Assembly: GCF_014697355.1 (NCBI RefSeq)
Contig: NZ_JACJRQ010000024.1
Span: 1 to 64,000, forward strand
Source of the DNA: Nostoc calcicola FACHB-3891
Lineage (GTDB): Bacteria; Cyanobacteriota; Cyanobacteriia; Cyanobacteriales; Nostocaceae
Direction: 5' to 3'
Length of the DNA stretch: 64,000 nt
The position numbers and the translations under genes were made by a program. Positions 34,006-42,153 of the stretch are shown here, one piece after another. Position 1 is the first letter of the stretch. Each line of letters begins with the position of its first letter. Below the pieces are notes generated by a model. That model was not told the DNA's origin. It saw only the letters and a program-made list of their open reading frames with translations, and did not search any database.

Positions 34006-35562
34006 GTGGCAATGGTAGAGCCTGAAAACAAATTATTTGCCTTAAAGGATGGTTGGACTTCTCAGGAAACAAGAGAACAACAACGTCTTAAAGCTTTGTC
34101 AGATCTCGGTTTACGGCAACCAGAAACAATTCCGGTTTTTGAAGAAGCCACTCAAACTGCTGCCCACTTTTTGGAAGCACCAATTTCCATTTTGGGATTT
34201 GTGGATCAAGAACGCCACTGGTTTAAGTCAGCAGTGGGCTTATCTAGACTGGGACTAATGAATCATTTGGCACAAAGTCGCCAACTTTCACGCAGAGAAT
34301 CTTTTTGCACCCAGGTAGTGGAGAACTTTCAAATATTTGTAATTAATGATACTCATAAACTTACAGATGCAGTATTGGCTAGCAGTAAGTTAGTGCAGGA
34401 TTATGGTATACGTGCTTATTTGGGAGCGCCGCTGATTGATGCTTCAGGACATTGTTTAGGTGCATTAGCGGTGATGGATTTAGTACCGCGCAATTTTACA
34501 AACCGAGATATTGAGTTTTTACAAATCATAGCTCGTTGGAGTATGAGTGAATTTGAGCGTAACCGACTCCTGCAAGGGAAACTCGAATCAAGCACTCCCC
34601 CAGCTCCTATATTTTTACTCAACGACGAACGTAGCACTGAGATTAAGATCGCGGCACCCAGTTTAGAAAGTGACTCTGTTTCTACTAAGCAACTGAAACT
34701 GCAACTTCTCGAACAGCTAACTCAGGAGTTACGCACACCCTTAACATCCGTACTTGGCATGGCAAGTGTTTTAGGACGTGAAATTTATGGGCCTTTGACG
34801 GGTAAACAGAGAGAATATTTGGAAATTATCCAACACAGTGGTCGGTACTTACTTTCCCTAGTCAACGAAATTACCGAACTAGGAGCGATCGATGACAACT
34901 CAAATGTGCTAAATCTAGCTCCTGTAGATATTGAAATGCTCTGTCAACAAGCTATTAATACTTTAGAAGAAGCAGCTAATCGCCGAGACCAAGATATTCG
35001 GTTGTCTATTGAACCGGGACGCAATCGCATTTGGCCTTTAGATAAAGACAAAGTGCGGCAAATCCTCTATCACCTGGTTTTTAGTGTGATTCAACTTTCG
35101 GCTACAGGTAGTGTTGTTCGCATTCACGTCTCTTATAAGGAAGATACCCTCAATGTTACTATTTGGGTTTCCCATCCTTGGCTGGGAGATGGGATCACTG
35201 AGGTTGATCCCTACTTCCGCCTGAATTCTTTATCATTACTGGAGCTGACAGGTGAAGTAGCAAGTTACAATTCTCGCAAAGAAAGCCAGGAGCAACCAGA
35301 TATTTCACCGATAGCAGTGGACAAGTTAAAAAACTTGAGTGATTCTAACTCAAATTTATTTGCTCCTAATTCAGATATAAATTTAGCTAAAGGAAATGGA
35401 GGTCTTTCTCGTGAAAGCTTGGGTCTGTTGCTAAGTTGTCAATTGGCAGAGTTACATGGCGGACAAATTTTGGTTCAAGGTTCACCAGAATCAGGATATC
35501 GCTATGTACTTTCTTTGCCATTGCAACTAGTGACTTCCTCACAAGCAATTAACGATGTTTGA
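34006..35562 (+). CDS. GAF-domain sensor protein with degenerate histidine-kinase core
   Basis: This 518-residue protein has a GAF domain at about 40-185 (AAHFLEAPISILGFVD, then SFCTQVV, then YLGAPLIDASGHCLGALAVMD) followed by a HisKA-like helix pair at about 230-290. The phosphate-accepting His is replaced by Gln240 (LTQELRTPLTSVLG, where SHELRTPL is expected). The ATPase-like domain keeps only its end (GLLLSCQLAELHGGQI); the usual N box and DxGxG are not seen. It is therefore likely a pseudokinase or a signalling scaffold. GTG 34006 and ATG 34012 are both possible starts. It stands alone, 250 bases upstream of ictB. Confidence 0.8.
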   Translation: MAMVEPENKLFALKDGWTSQETREQQRLKALSDLGLRQPETIPVFEEATQTAAHFLEAPISILGFVDQERHWFKSAVGLSRLGLMNHLAQSRQLSRRESFCTQVVENFQIFVINDTHKLTDAVLASSKLVQDYGIRAYLGAPLIDASGHCLGALAVMDLVPRNFTNRDIEFLQIIARWSMSEFERNRLLQGKLESSTPPAPIFLLNDERSTEIKIAAPSLESDSVSTKQLKLQLLEQLTQELRTPLTSVLGMASVLGREIYGPLTGKQREYLEIIQHSGRYLLSLVNEITELGAIDDNSNVLNLAPVDIEMLCQQAINTLEEAANRRDQDIRLSIEPGRNRIWPLDKDKVRQILYHLVFSVIQLSATGSVVRIHVSYKEDTLNVTIWVSHPWLGDGITEVDPYFRLNSLSLLELTGEVASYNSRKESQEQPDISPIAVDKLKNLSDSNSNLFAPNSDINLAKGNGGLSRESLGLLLSCQLAELHGGQILVQGSPESGYRYVLSLPLQLVTSSQAINDV

Positions 35563-35828
35563 TTCCAAGCAATGAGCATTCAGAACTAGAGATTGGGAAA
35601 TAAATATTGCCAATCAATTCATTTTCGATGAAATATATCAAGGGTTAATCAACAGCTAGGTTTTTTTAGTATTAGTTGAAATGTTTTGGAATTAAAGGTG
35701 AAACTGATGGCTGTGAATAAGAACGCCATCACTAATTTGTAATCTACGTTATTACCTTTTTATCGCTATACGCATTATGATCGATTCCAAGTTCTGCGTA
35801 GGCAGACTAATCGATCGCAATGTTTTTT
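35563..35828. other. Spacer upstream of ictB
   Basis: No gene or strong structure is seen. It should hold the ictB promoter. Confidence 0.35.
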
Positions 35829-37244
35829 ATGAATTTAGTCTGGCAACGATTTACCTTATCATCTTTTCCGGTCAAAGAATATTTTGCTACCAGTTACGTA
35901 CACCGTTCTCTGGTCGGATTATTGGGTTCTTGGCGGCAAACCAGCGTCTTGATACAGTGGGGAGATGCGATCGCAGCTGCTTTACTGTGTTCAGTATATG
36001 CCCTTGCACCTTTTAGTTCGAGTACGTTGATTGGTTTGTTGCTGGTAGCTTGTGCAGTATTCTGGCTGCTGTTGACTTTATCTGATGAAGCAACAACAAA
36101 TGTCTCGTCAGTCACTCCCATTCACCTGTTGGTATTGCTCTACTGGACAATTGCCGTAGTAGCAACAGCGCTATCACCAGTCAAAAAGGCGGCCCTTAAT
36201 GATTTGGCAACCTTAAGCCTGTATTTGCTACTATTTGCCCTTTGTGCCAGAGTATTGAGGTCGCCTCGCCTCCGGTCTTTGATTATTGTCCTTTACCTGC
36301 ACGTCTCGTTAATTGTCAGTGTATATGGTTTGCGCCAATGGTTTTTTGGAGCCACAGCACTAGCAACTTGGGTCGATCCAGAATCTCCTTTGTCTAAGAC
36401 TACAAGGGTCTACAGTTATTTAGGCAATCCCAACTTGTTGGCTGGATACCTACTACCAGCAGTAATTTTTAGCTTAGTGGCAATTTTCGCATGGCAAAGC
36501 TGGCTCAAAAAAGCTTTAGCATTAACGATGTTCATTGTCAATACTGCTTGCTTAATTCTGACTTTTAGTCGTGGGGGTTGGATTGGACTCGTAGTGGCAA
36601 TTTTAGCTGCTATGGCATTGCTAGTTTATTGGAAGAGTGTGGAAATGCCTCGTTTTTGGCGTACTTGGTCGCTACCCATTGTCTTAGGAAGCTTGATAGG
36701 GGCGTTGCTGCTAGCAGTGATATTTGTAGAGCCAGTGCGTCTGCGGGTATTTAGTATTTTTGCTGACCGCCAAGATAGCAGTAATAATTTTCGCCGAAAT
36801 GTATGGGATGCTGTCTTCGAGATGATTGGCGATCGCCCCATTATCGGTATTGGTCCCGGTCACAACTCTTTTAATAAAGTTTACCCCCTCTACCAACGCC
36901 CTCGTTACACTGCTTTGAGTGCTTATTCGATTTTGTTGGAGGTGGCTGTAGAAACTGGCTTTGTTGGTTTAGCTTGTTTTCTCTGGCTAATAATTGTGAC
37001 ATTGAATACAGCCTTTTTGCAAATGCGACGATTGCGACAACTCACAAATGTAGAGGGATTTTGGTTAATTGGGGCAATGGCTATTCTATTGGGTATGCTA
37101 GCCCACGGCACCGTAGATACTGTCTGGTATCGTCCTGAAGTCAATACCCTCTGGTGGCTAATAGTTGCCTTAATTGCTAGCTATTGGACACCTTTAGCTC
37201 AAAAGCAGACAAATTCACCGAACTCAGAATTGTCTGCAAACTAA
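35829..37244 (+). CDS. ictB: IctB family membrane protein (O-antigen ligase-like)
   Basis: IctB proteins are cyanobacterial membrane proteins once proposed as inorganic-carbon transporters and now grouped with O-antigen ligase-like (Wzy/WaaL) proteins; their reaction is unsettled. I place the start at ATG 35829 (MNLVWQRFTLSSFPV), the usual family start, rather than 9 bases upstream. About ten to twelve membrane helices are visible. The ligase-like loop YLGNPNLLAGYLLP and the late IGPGHNSFNKVYPLYQRPRY agree with the family. A strong terminator lies 11 bases after the stop. Confidence 0.88.
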   Translation: MNLVWQRFTLSSFPVKEYFATSYVHRSLVGLLGSWRQTSVLIQWGDAIAAALLCSVYALAPFSSSTLIGLLLVACAVFWLLLTLSDEATTNVSSVTPIHLLVLLYWTIAVVATALSPVKKAALNDLATLSLYLLLFALCARVLRSPRLRSLIIVLYLHVSLIVSVYGLRQWFFGATALATWVDPESPLSKTTRVYSYLGNPNLLAGYLLPAVIFSLVAIFAWQSWLKKALALTMFIVNTACLILTFSRGGWIGLVVAILAAMALLVYWKSVEMPRFWRTWSLPIVLGSLIGALLLAVIFVEPVRLRVFSIFADRQDSSNNFRRNVWDAVFEMIGDRPIIGIGPGHNSFNKVYPLYQRPRYTALSAYSILLEVAVETGFVGLACFLWLIIVTLNTAFLQMRRLRQLTNVEGFWLIGAMAILLGMLAHGTVDTVWYRPEVNTLWWLIVALIASYWTPLAQKQTNSPNSELSAN

Positions 37245-37254
37245 CACGAATAAA

Positions 37255-37291
37255 TTGTCAGTTGTTATCAGGAAAACAACTGACAATTTTT
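37255..37291 (+). terminator. Intrinsic terminator of ictB
   Basis: TTGTCAGTTGTT (37255-37266) pairs perfectly with AACAACTGACAA (37275-37286), a 12-bp stem with an 8-base loop, followed by five T. Confidence 0.88.
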
Positions 37292-37333
37292 GAATCCCAA
37301 TCCAAAATCGAAAATCCAAAATCTAAAATGGCA

Positions 37334-37612
37334 TTAGTCCCTGTAGCTAGTAGCCCCAGGAGCATTGGGGTCGCGGTAACGGGCTGGTTCGTCGTCACGC
37401 TTTCTTCCAGCCAAACCAGCTAGACCGAATAAACCAATTAATCCCAACCAACCCCAATCAAAATCGTTGCGATCGTAAGTGGTCGTTCTGGGAGCAGTAT
37501 TAACTCCAGGGTCAGTAGTTGTTTGAGCTTGTGCAGATAGAGTTAAAGGCAAAATTCCCATGCTCAAGGTGAGAACGCCAGCACCAACAGCCGTAATGAA
37601 ATTACTTTTCAT
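37334..37612 (-). CDS. Small exported protein with WGxxGxxG motif
   Basis: I place the start at ATG 37612 (92 residues, MKSNFITAVGAG), with GAGAG about 12 bases upstream; an in-frame ATG at 37636 would add 8 residues without a good site. A signal peptide (about 5-30, ending AQA) is followed by a Thr/Asp-rich segment. Then comes a hydrophobic WGWLGLIGLFGLAGLAGRKR (about 54-73) and a polar tail of about 20 residues. The segment matches the WGxxGxxG family of small surface proteins common in cyanobacteria, whose sorting route is not established here. Confidence 0.75.
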   Translation of the reverse strand: MKSNFITAVGAGVLTLSMGILPLTLSAQAQTTTDPGVNTAPRTTTYDRNDFDWGWLGLIGLFGLAGLAGRKRDDEPARYRDPNAPGATSYRD

Positions 37613-37792
37613 AATTTTGAAAATCTCTCGTGCCATCCAAAGTTACTCACCAATGTATCGAGTCCGAACATTAGGAGAATCAATCTGCGGCTATAAAGTA
37701 AGGATTTTCACAACTCACGCTGTAGATATACAACATACCGGTCACAGTAATGGATTTATCACTCTGATGTGGTAGTTTGGCAAAACTGACTC

Positions 37793-38260
37793 TTAATAGT
37801 TTTTCATCGCCCGTTGCATGTCACGTTGGTCTTGGCGGCGTTTCAGGTCTTCTCGCTTATCATGCAACTTTTTACCCTTGCCAAGAGCTATACTTACTTT
37901 TACCCAACCTCGTTTGAGATACATTTTCAAAGGGACTAATGTTAAACCCTGCTGTTCTACTTTGCCAATTAGCTTGCGGAGTTCTTGGCGATTGAGCAAC
38001 AATTTGCGTGTACGGCGTGGTTCATGATTAAAATATTGTCCACTAGCCGTATAAGGTGAAATATGGACATTAATTAGCCATGCTTCACCATCCCGAAGCA
38101 AAGCATAGCCATCTTGGAGATTGACTTTACCGGCACGAATCGACTTCACCTCGGTTCCTGTCAACTGAATTCCAGCTTCGTAAGTTTCCAGAATTTCATA
38201 TAAATAACGGGCTTGGCGGTTGTCACTAATAACTTTGTAACCTTCGTTTTTGTCACTCAT
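37793..38260 (-). CDS. smpB: SsrA-binding protein SmpB
   Basis: SmpB binds tmRNA and brings it to stalled ribosomes for trans-translation. The 155-residue protein has the usual core: ARYLYEILETYEAGIQLTGTEVKS, then GEAWLINVHISPY, then KLLLNRQELRKLIGKV, and a basic C-terminal tail (GKGKKLHDKREDLKRRQDQRD) that enters the mRNA channel. Length and motifs are normal. It stands alone on the minus strand. Confidence 0.97.
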   Translation of the reverse strand: MSDKNEGYKVISDNRQARYLYEILETYEAGIQLTGTEVKSIRAGKVNLQDGYALLRDGEAWLINVHISPYTASGQYFNHEPRRTRKLLLNRQELRKLIGKVEQQGLTLVPLKMYLKRGWVKVSIALGKGKKLHDKREDLKRRQDQRDMQRAMKNY

Positions 38261-38907
38261 TGATAATTTATGTGCTTTAAATGTACCTAAAAAATTATTG
38301 GGATTGATTTATAAATTATAAGGTGTATTTTATAACCTCTATAAATGCTCAGATGTATATTACTAATTTAGCTTTTCTAAGTTGGTAATTAAAAATTTGA
38401 TGGTAACTTTAAGTTACCTAGATTTTAGTCATTAGTCATCGGATATGGGTCATGGGGCATTAGCCTAACAGGACTGGGGATTAGGACAAATGACAACGGG
38501 CAAAGTCTGAGCTTGCTTTTGGCGATCGCCTAGCTAAGCCGTATCCGCAAGCTTGTGGCTTTGCCATCCCGCAGGGTACATAACTTTGTAAGAGAGGAAA
38601 AATGACTAATTTATTTATGAAATCAATATCAATTTACACAATGATGAGCATTCACTCTCGGTTATTAATGAGTTGTTACAAATTACAAAGCTGTCTATCC
38701 CTTGTAAACGTGGGAGTCGAAGCTGAGTTACACTTCGTTAACCCTTCCTAAGGATTTAATACTTTCTTTATAAATCAACCCTGAGGCAGTCATTAACTGG
38801 TAATCCTGTCATAGTATGAAACATAAGAACACTATTTTTACCTGTGTTCACTGACGGAGCTGTAAAAGCAAATTTCTAAGTAAAAAAATGCTAGGGGTGT
38901 ACTGTCC
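38261..38907. other. 647-base spacer between smpB and response regulator gene
   Basis: No gene is seen. A dispersed repeat with a HIP1 core (GGCGATCGCC, about 38520) and CCGTATCCGCAAGC / GCTTGTGGC words lies at 38520-38580. The downstream part holds the regulator promoter; an AGGGGTG lies about 10 bases before its ATG at 38908. Confidence 0.4.
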
Positions 38908-39591
38908 ATGCCCTTGAAGATCCTTGTAGTGGATGATGATCTGGGCACTCGTCTGTCTGTTAGTGACTATCTTGAACTGTCTGGCTACTCTGTAATTACG
39001 GCTAATGACGGTCAAGAAGCTTTAGTTATGGTGGATGAGTATCATCCTGATTTGATTGTTACGGATATCGTCATGCCACAGATGAACGGCTATGAACTAG
39101 TGCGCCGGGTGCGTCAACAACCAATGTTCCGTTTATTGCCTGTAATTTTATTAACAGCAAGAACTAAGACCCAAGAAAGAATTTTGGGCTACCAGTCAGG
39201 GTGCGATTTATACTTGCCCAAGCCTTTTGAACTGGAAGAGTTAGCAGCAGCAATCCGCAATCTTTTGGAGCGATCGCAAATTATTCAATCTGAGTACCGC
39301 TTTTCTCATAAAGATAGTTTGGACATTTCCCCCTCTACAAAAACGCTGGATGCTCATAATTCTCTGTCCACTCAAATTCAAAAATCTCACTTGCACTCAT
39401 CTCTAACTCATAGAGAACAGGAAGTTTTAGAACTATTAACTCATGGTCTTTCTAATGCCGAAATGGGTCATCAGCTACATCTGAGTCCTCGAACAGTAGA
39501 AAAGTACGTTAGCAGCTTATTGAGAAAAACTTCAACTAGCAACCGAGCAGAATTAGTCCGTTTTGCAATTAAACATGGTCTAGTGGAATAA
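38908..39591 (+). CDS. Response regulator with LuxR-type DNA-binding domain (NarL family)
   Basis: The 227-residue protein has a receiver domain at 1-120 with the acidic pair D10/D11, phospho-acceptor D53 (IVTDIVMPQMNG) and the late Lys in YLPKPFE. A linker follows, then a LuxR helix-turn-helix at about 160-222 (LTHREQEVLELLTHGLSNAE, then SPRTVEKYVSSLLRKT). The partner kinase is not adjacent. It should bind DNA as a dimer once phosphorylated. The target genes are unknown. Confidence 0.92.
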   Translation: MPLKILVVDDDLGTRLSVSDYLELSGYSVITANDGQEALVMVDEYHPDLIVTDIVMPQMNGYELVRRVRQQPMFRLLPVILLTARTKTQERILGYQSGCDLYLPKPFELEELAAAIRNLLERSQIIQSEYRFSHKDSLDISPSTKTLDAHNSLSTQIQKSHLHSSLTHREQEVLELLTHGLSNAEMGHQLHLSPRTVEKYVSSLLRKTSTSNRAELVRFAIKHGLVE

Positions 39592-39728
39592 AAGTGAGGA
39601 GTTAAGAGTGAGGAGTGAGGAGTGAGGAGTGAGTAGTTCAAAAATTGACTCCTGAATTCTGACTCCTGAATTCTGACTCCTGAATTCTGACTCCTGAATT
39701 CTGACTCCTGAATTCTGACTCCTAACTT
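39592..39728. repeat. Inverted repeat arrays between convergent genes
   Basis: GAGGAGTGAGGAGTGAG tracts (39598-39632) are followed by six copies of the 14-base unit CTGAATTCTGACTC (39652-39722). The purine arm can partly pair with the pyrimidine-rich CTGACTCCTAAC. It lies between the response regulator and the phosphatase genes. Confidence 0.75.
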
Positions 39729-39734
39729 TTCACT

Positions 39735-40220
39735 TTAGATTATTGATTTTTGGGTGGTAACATAGGTGAGCAGACCTTCACAAGCATCAATTAGTAAATC
39801 AATCACCTGATTAAATCCCTCTTGCCCGCCATAATAGGGGTCTGGAACTTCTTTGAGGTTGTGTCTAGAGCAAAAATCGCACATCAAACGCACTTTGTGA
39901 TGATACTGCCCAGTTGGGTCAATAGTAAGAATATTGTCATAGTTCTCTCGATCCATCGCCAAAATTAAATCAAAGTCTTGAAAGTCTGATTTTTGAAATT
40001 GGCGTGCCTGACCACGCAGTTTAATTCCCAGCTTTGCAGCAGCCGCAGCATTCATGCGTCTGTCAGGTGGGCTACCAATGTGATAACTAGATGTACCAGC
40101 AGAATCACAAACAATGTGTTCGCTCAAGTCAGCCTGCTCAATCAGATGATTCATAATATTTTCTGCCGATGGCGATCGGCAGATGTTACCTAAGCAGACA
40201 AACAAAAGTTTGTAAGGCAT
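39735..40220 (-). CDS. Low-molecular-weight protein tyrosine phosphatase
   Basis: I place the start at ATG 40220 (161 residues, MPYKLLFVCLGN), with AAAGGA upstream; an in-frame ATG 30 bases earlier is less likely. The active-site loop is VCLGNICRSPSAE (Cys and Arg in C-x5-R-S), and the general acid is in VPDPYYGG near residue 125. Such enzymes remove phosphate from tyrosine or arginine, often acting on polysaccharide kinases such as Wzc. The gene is not linked to the Wzc-like gene here. Confidence 0.93.
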   Translation of the reverse strand: MPYKLLFVCLGNICRSPSAENIMNHLIEQADLSEHIVCDSAGTSSYHIGSPPDRRMNAAAAAKLGIKLRGQARQFQKSDFQDFDLILAMDRENYDNILTIDPTGQYHHKVRLMCDFCSRHNLKEVPDPYYGGQEGFNQVIDLLIDACEGLLTYVTTQKSII

Positions 40221-40299
40221 AAATATTTTTTGTCCTTTGTCAATAGTCATTTGTCCTTCGTCCTATACCATTGGTCCTCTTTTACAAAGTTGAGACAGT

Positions 40300-40405
40300 C
40301 CGTTGGCGGGGTTCCCCCGCTTAAATGAACTGGCGTGAACCACTGCGTTGGACGGATCTCCCGGCTCCTTCAGTGGCGTCCGATCCAAGGAAGCCCTAGC
40401 TCAGA
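40300..40405. repeat. Dispersed palindromic repeat
   Basis: GTTGGCGGGGTTCCCCCGC and GCGTTGGACGGATCTCCCGGC, followed by an inverted GGCGTCCGATCC, form a dispersed repeat. It lies between the phosphatase and ybaB genes. ATGACCAATGACCAATG tandem units (40427-40472) follow. Confidence 0.55.
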
Positions 40406-40472
40406 CTTTTTGCTTTGTCAAAACTAATGACCAATGACCAATGACCAATGACCAATGACTAATGACCAATGA

Positions 40473-40823
40473 CTATTGAAATCCAGGAAGCTCGAGTCCA
40501 CTGGTCAAGTCTTCCATGCGTTCCCGCATTGTGGTTGTGGACTTGTTGTAAGCTTCCTTCATTGCTGCTGTTACAAGATCGGAAAGTACTTCTGCACCTT
40601 CCCCTAAAGCATCTGGAGAAATTTCCACCCGCTTGGGTTCTTGGTTACCACTGACAATTACCTTGACCAGACCACCGCCAGACTCTCCTTGAATTTCCAT
40701 TTGCTCCAATTCTTCTTGGAGTCGCTTTGCGCCTTCTTGAACTTGCTGTGCTTTCTTAAAAGCTTCAGCTAATTCTTTCATTTTTCCCAAGCCAAAGCCA
40801 AATCCTTGTCCTTTACCTGTCAT
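40473..40823 (-). CDS. YbaB/EbfC family nucleoid-associated protein
   Basis: The 116-residue protein begins with a Gly/Met-rich N-terminus, MTGKGQGFGFGLGKMKELAE, then a helix AFKKAQQVQEGAKRLQEELE, strands with GGGLVKVIVSGNQEPKRVEI, and a final helix DLVTAAMKEAYNKS. These are the marks of YbaB/EbfC dimers that bind DNA and shape the nucleoid. In many bacteria the gene is linked to dnaX/recR; here it is upstream of murB on the minus strand. A repeat-rich gap separates them. Confidence 0.92.
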   Translation of the reverse strand: MTGKGQGFGFGLGKMKELAEAFKKAQQVQEGAKRLQEELEQMEIQGESGGGLVKVIVSGNQEPKRVEISPDALGEGAEVLSDLVTAAMKEAYNKSTTTMRERMEDLTSGLELPGFQ

Positions 40824-40918
40824 AGTTAATTTTACGCGTGTGCGTTGAATAACAAATCAAATTCAATTATAGATGCGGTAAGTAATTTGCCTCTTTTTTT
40901 ACCAATAATTAATGCATT

Positions 40919-41025
40919 TAGAAATAGGGAGTAGGAAGTAGTGAGTAGGGAATAGGGAGTTTGGGAGGGGTGGGGTAAAATTTTCTCCCCATCTCCTTAT
41001 CCTCCCCATTCCCCACTCCCCATTT
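40919..41025. repeat. GGGAGTAGG arrays with pyrimidine-rich inverse
   Basis: GGGAGTAGGAAGTAGTGAG tracts (40926-40963) are followed by CTCCCCATCTCC / CCCCACTCCCC (40985-41021). The arms can pair. It lies between murB and ybaB, both on the minus strand. Confidence 0.6.
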
Positions 41026-42027
41026 CTACCCACAAGCAGCTTGAAACTCCCCGAGCATTTTGACTTCTGGCTCTAACCGAATAGACCAACGTTCTTGTAC
41101 TTGATGTTGGATGTGGCGAATCAGACAGAAGATATCACTAGCTTTTGCTCCACCACGGTTAACGATGAAGTTAGCATGGAGTTGTGCTACTTGCGCTCCA
41201 CCAATTTGGTAGCCTTTGAGACCAGTTTGTTCAATTAACCAGCCAGCGCTGTAAGGTTTAGGATTGCGGAACACACTGCCACAACTGGGGAAATTGTATG
41301 GTTGAGTGCTTAGGCGATGCTTTTTGTGTTCCTTGGTGATTGCCACAATTTGTGCTGGATCTGCACCTGGTGTAAGCTGTAAGGTAGCTTGGGTGACTAT
41401 GCGATCGCCACCTTGCAACAATGAAGTCCGGTAGCTATAACCTAGTCGATCGGGGGTGAGAGTTTCCAGGGTTCCATCGGGTGAAAGAACCTGGGCGCTA
41501 ACTAACATATCTGCGATACAGCTATTATGTGCCCCTGCATTCATCACCACAGCGCCTCCGACTGTGCCAGGAATGCCAACAGCCCACTCTAATCCTTGCC
41601 ATCCCAATGATGCGGCTTCCCATGCTAAGCTGGGAATTGATTCTCCAGCAGCAACGGTTAATTGCCCTGTTTCGTGGTCAAAGTGGCTGAAGCGGAGATG
41701 ACGAGTGGCAATCACTAAGCCTGATATCCCGCGATCGCTCACCAGCAAATTAGAACCTGCTCCCAGTGTTGTGACTCTTAAATCACGTTCTTTTGCGTAT
41801 TTAAGGCTTGCTTGCAGTGCTTCTAAGTTTCGAGGGGCAACGTACCATTGGGCTGCTCCCCCAACTCTATAGGAAGTAAATGCTGACAAGTAAGCCTGGG
41901 ACTTGATCGCACAATCAGTATTGGGTAAGTAAATTACCTCGTTCTCCACCGAATTAGCTGTTTGTTGTTTCTTTGTATTCAAAGCAGAAGCTGTGCAGAC
42001 GTTTCCTACTGCCTGGGAAATGGTCAT
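41026..42027 (-). CDS. murB: UDP-N-acetylenolpyruvoylglucosamine reductase MurB
   Basis: MurB uses FAD and NADPH to make UDP-N-acetylmuramate for peptidoglycan. The 333-residue protein has the FAD-binding segments TSYRVGGAAQWYV, TLGAGSNLLVSDRG and WAVGIPGTVGGAVVMNAGAH. The catalytic region includes FPSCGSVFRNP (the Ser is the proton donor) and the late EPEVKMLGEF. The N-terminus (about 40 residues) is longer than in E. coli, as usual in cyanobacteria. It follows murC on the same strand (126 bases). Confidence 0.96.
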   Translation of the reverse strand: MTISQAVGNVCTASALNTKKQQTANSVENEVIYLPNTDCAIKSQAYLSAFTSYRVGGAAQWYVAPRNLEALQASLKYAKERDLRVTTLGAGSNLLVSDRGISGLVIATRHLRFSHFDHETGQLTVAAGESIPSLAWEAASLGWQGLEWAVGIPGTVGGAVVMNAGAHNSCIADMLVSAQVLSPDGTLETLTPDRLGYSYRTSLLQGGDRIVTQATLQLTPGADPAQIVAITKEHKKHRLSTQPYNFPSCGSVFRNPKPYSAGWLIEQTGLKGYQIGGAQVAQLHANFIVNRGGAKASDIFCLIRHIQHQVQERWSIRLEPEVKMLGEFQAACG

Positions 42028-42153
42028 TTTTACTTTTATTTGGTAAAATTTTTACATTTATTTACCGTAAAAATACGGTATTAGACTTAACATCAAACCG
42101 TTACGAAAGGGGTACTTTGGTCAGAAATGGAACTTTCCTTGCAAAGTCCTCAC

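Noticed and set aside
37334..37612. WGxxGxxG protein as a target of the cyanoexosortase at 31042
   Set aside because: It lacks a PEP motif, the hydrophobic segment is followed by about 20 polar residues rather than a short basic end, and the gene is about 4 kb away.
39652..39722. Second tandem array resembling CRISPR
   Set aside because: Same 14-base unit with no spacers and no cas genes nearby.
39735..40220. Low-molecular-weight phosphatase as the partner of the Wzc-like protein
   Set aside because: The gene is more than 11 kb away and the Wzc-like protein has no Tyr tail to dephosphorylate.
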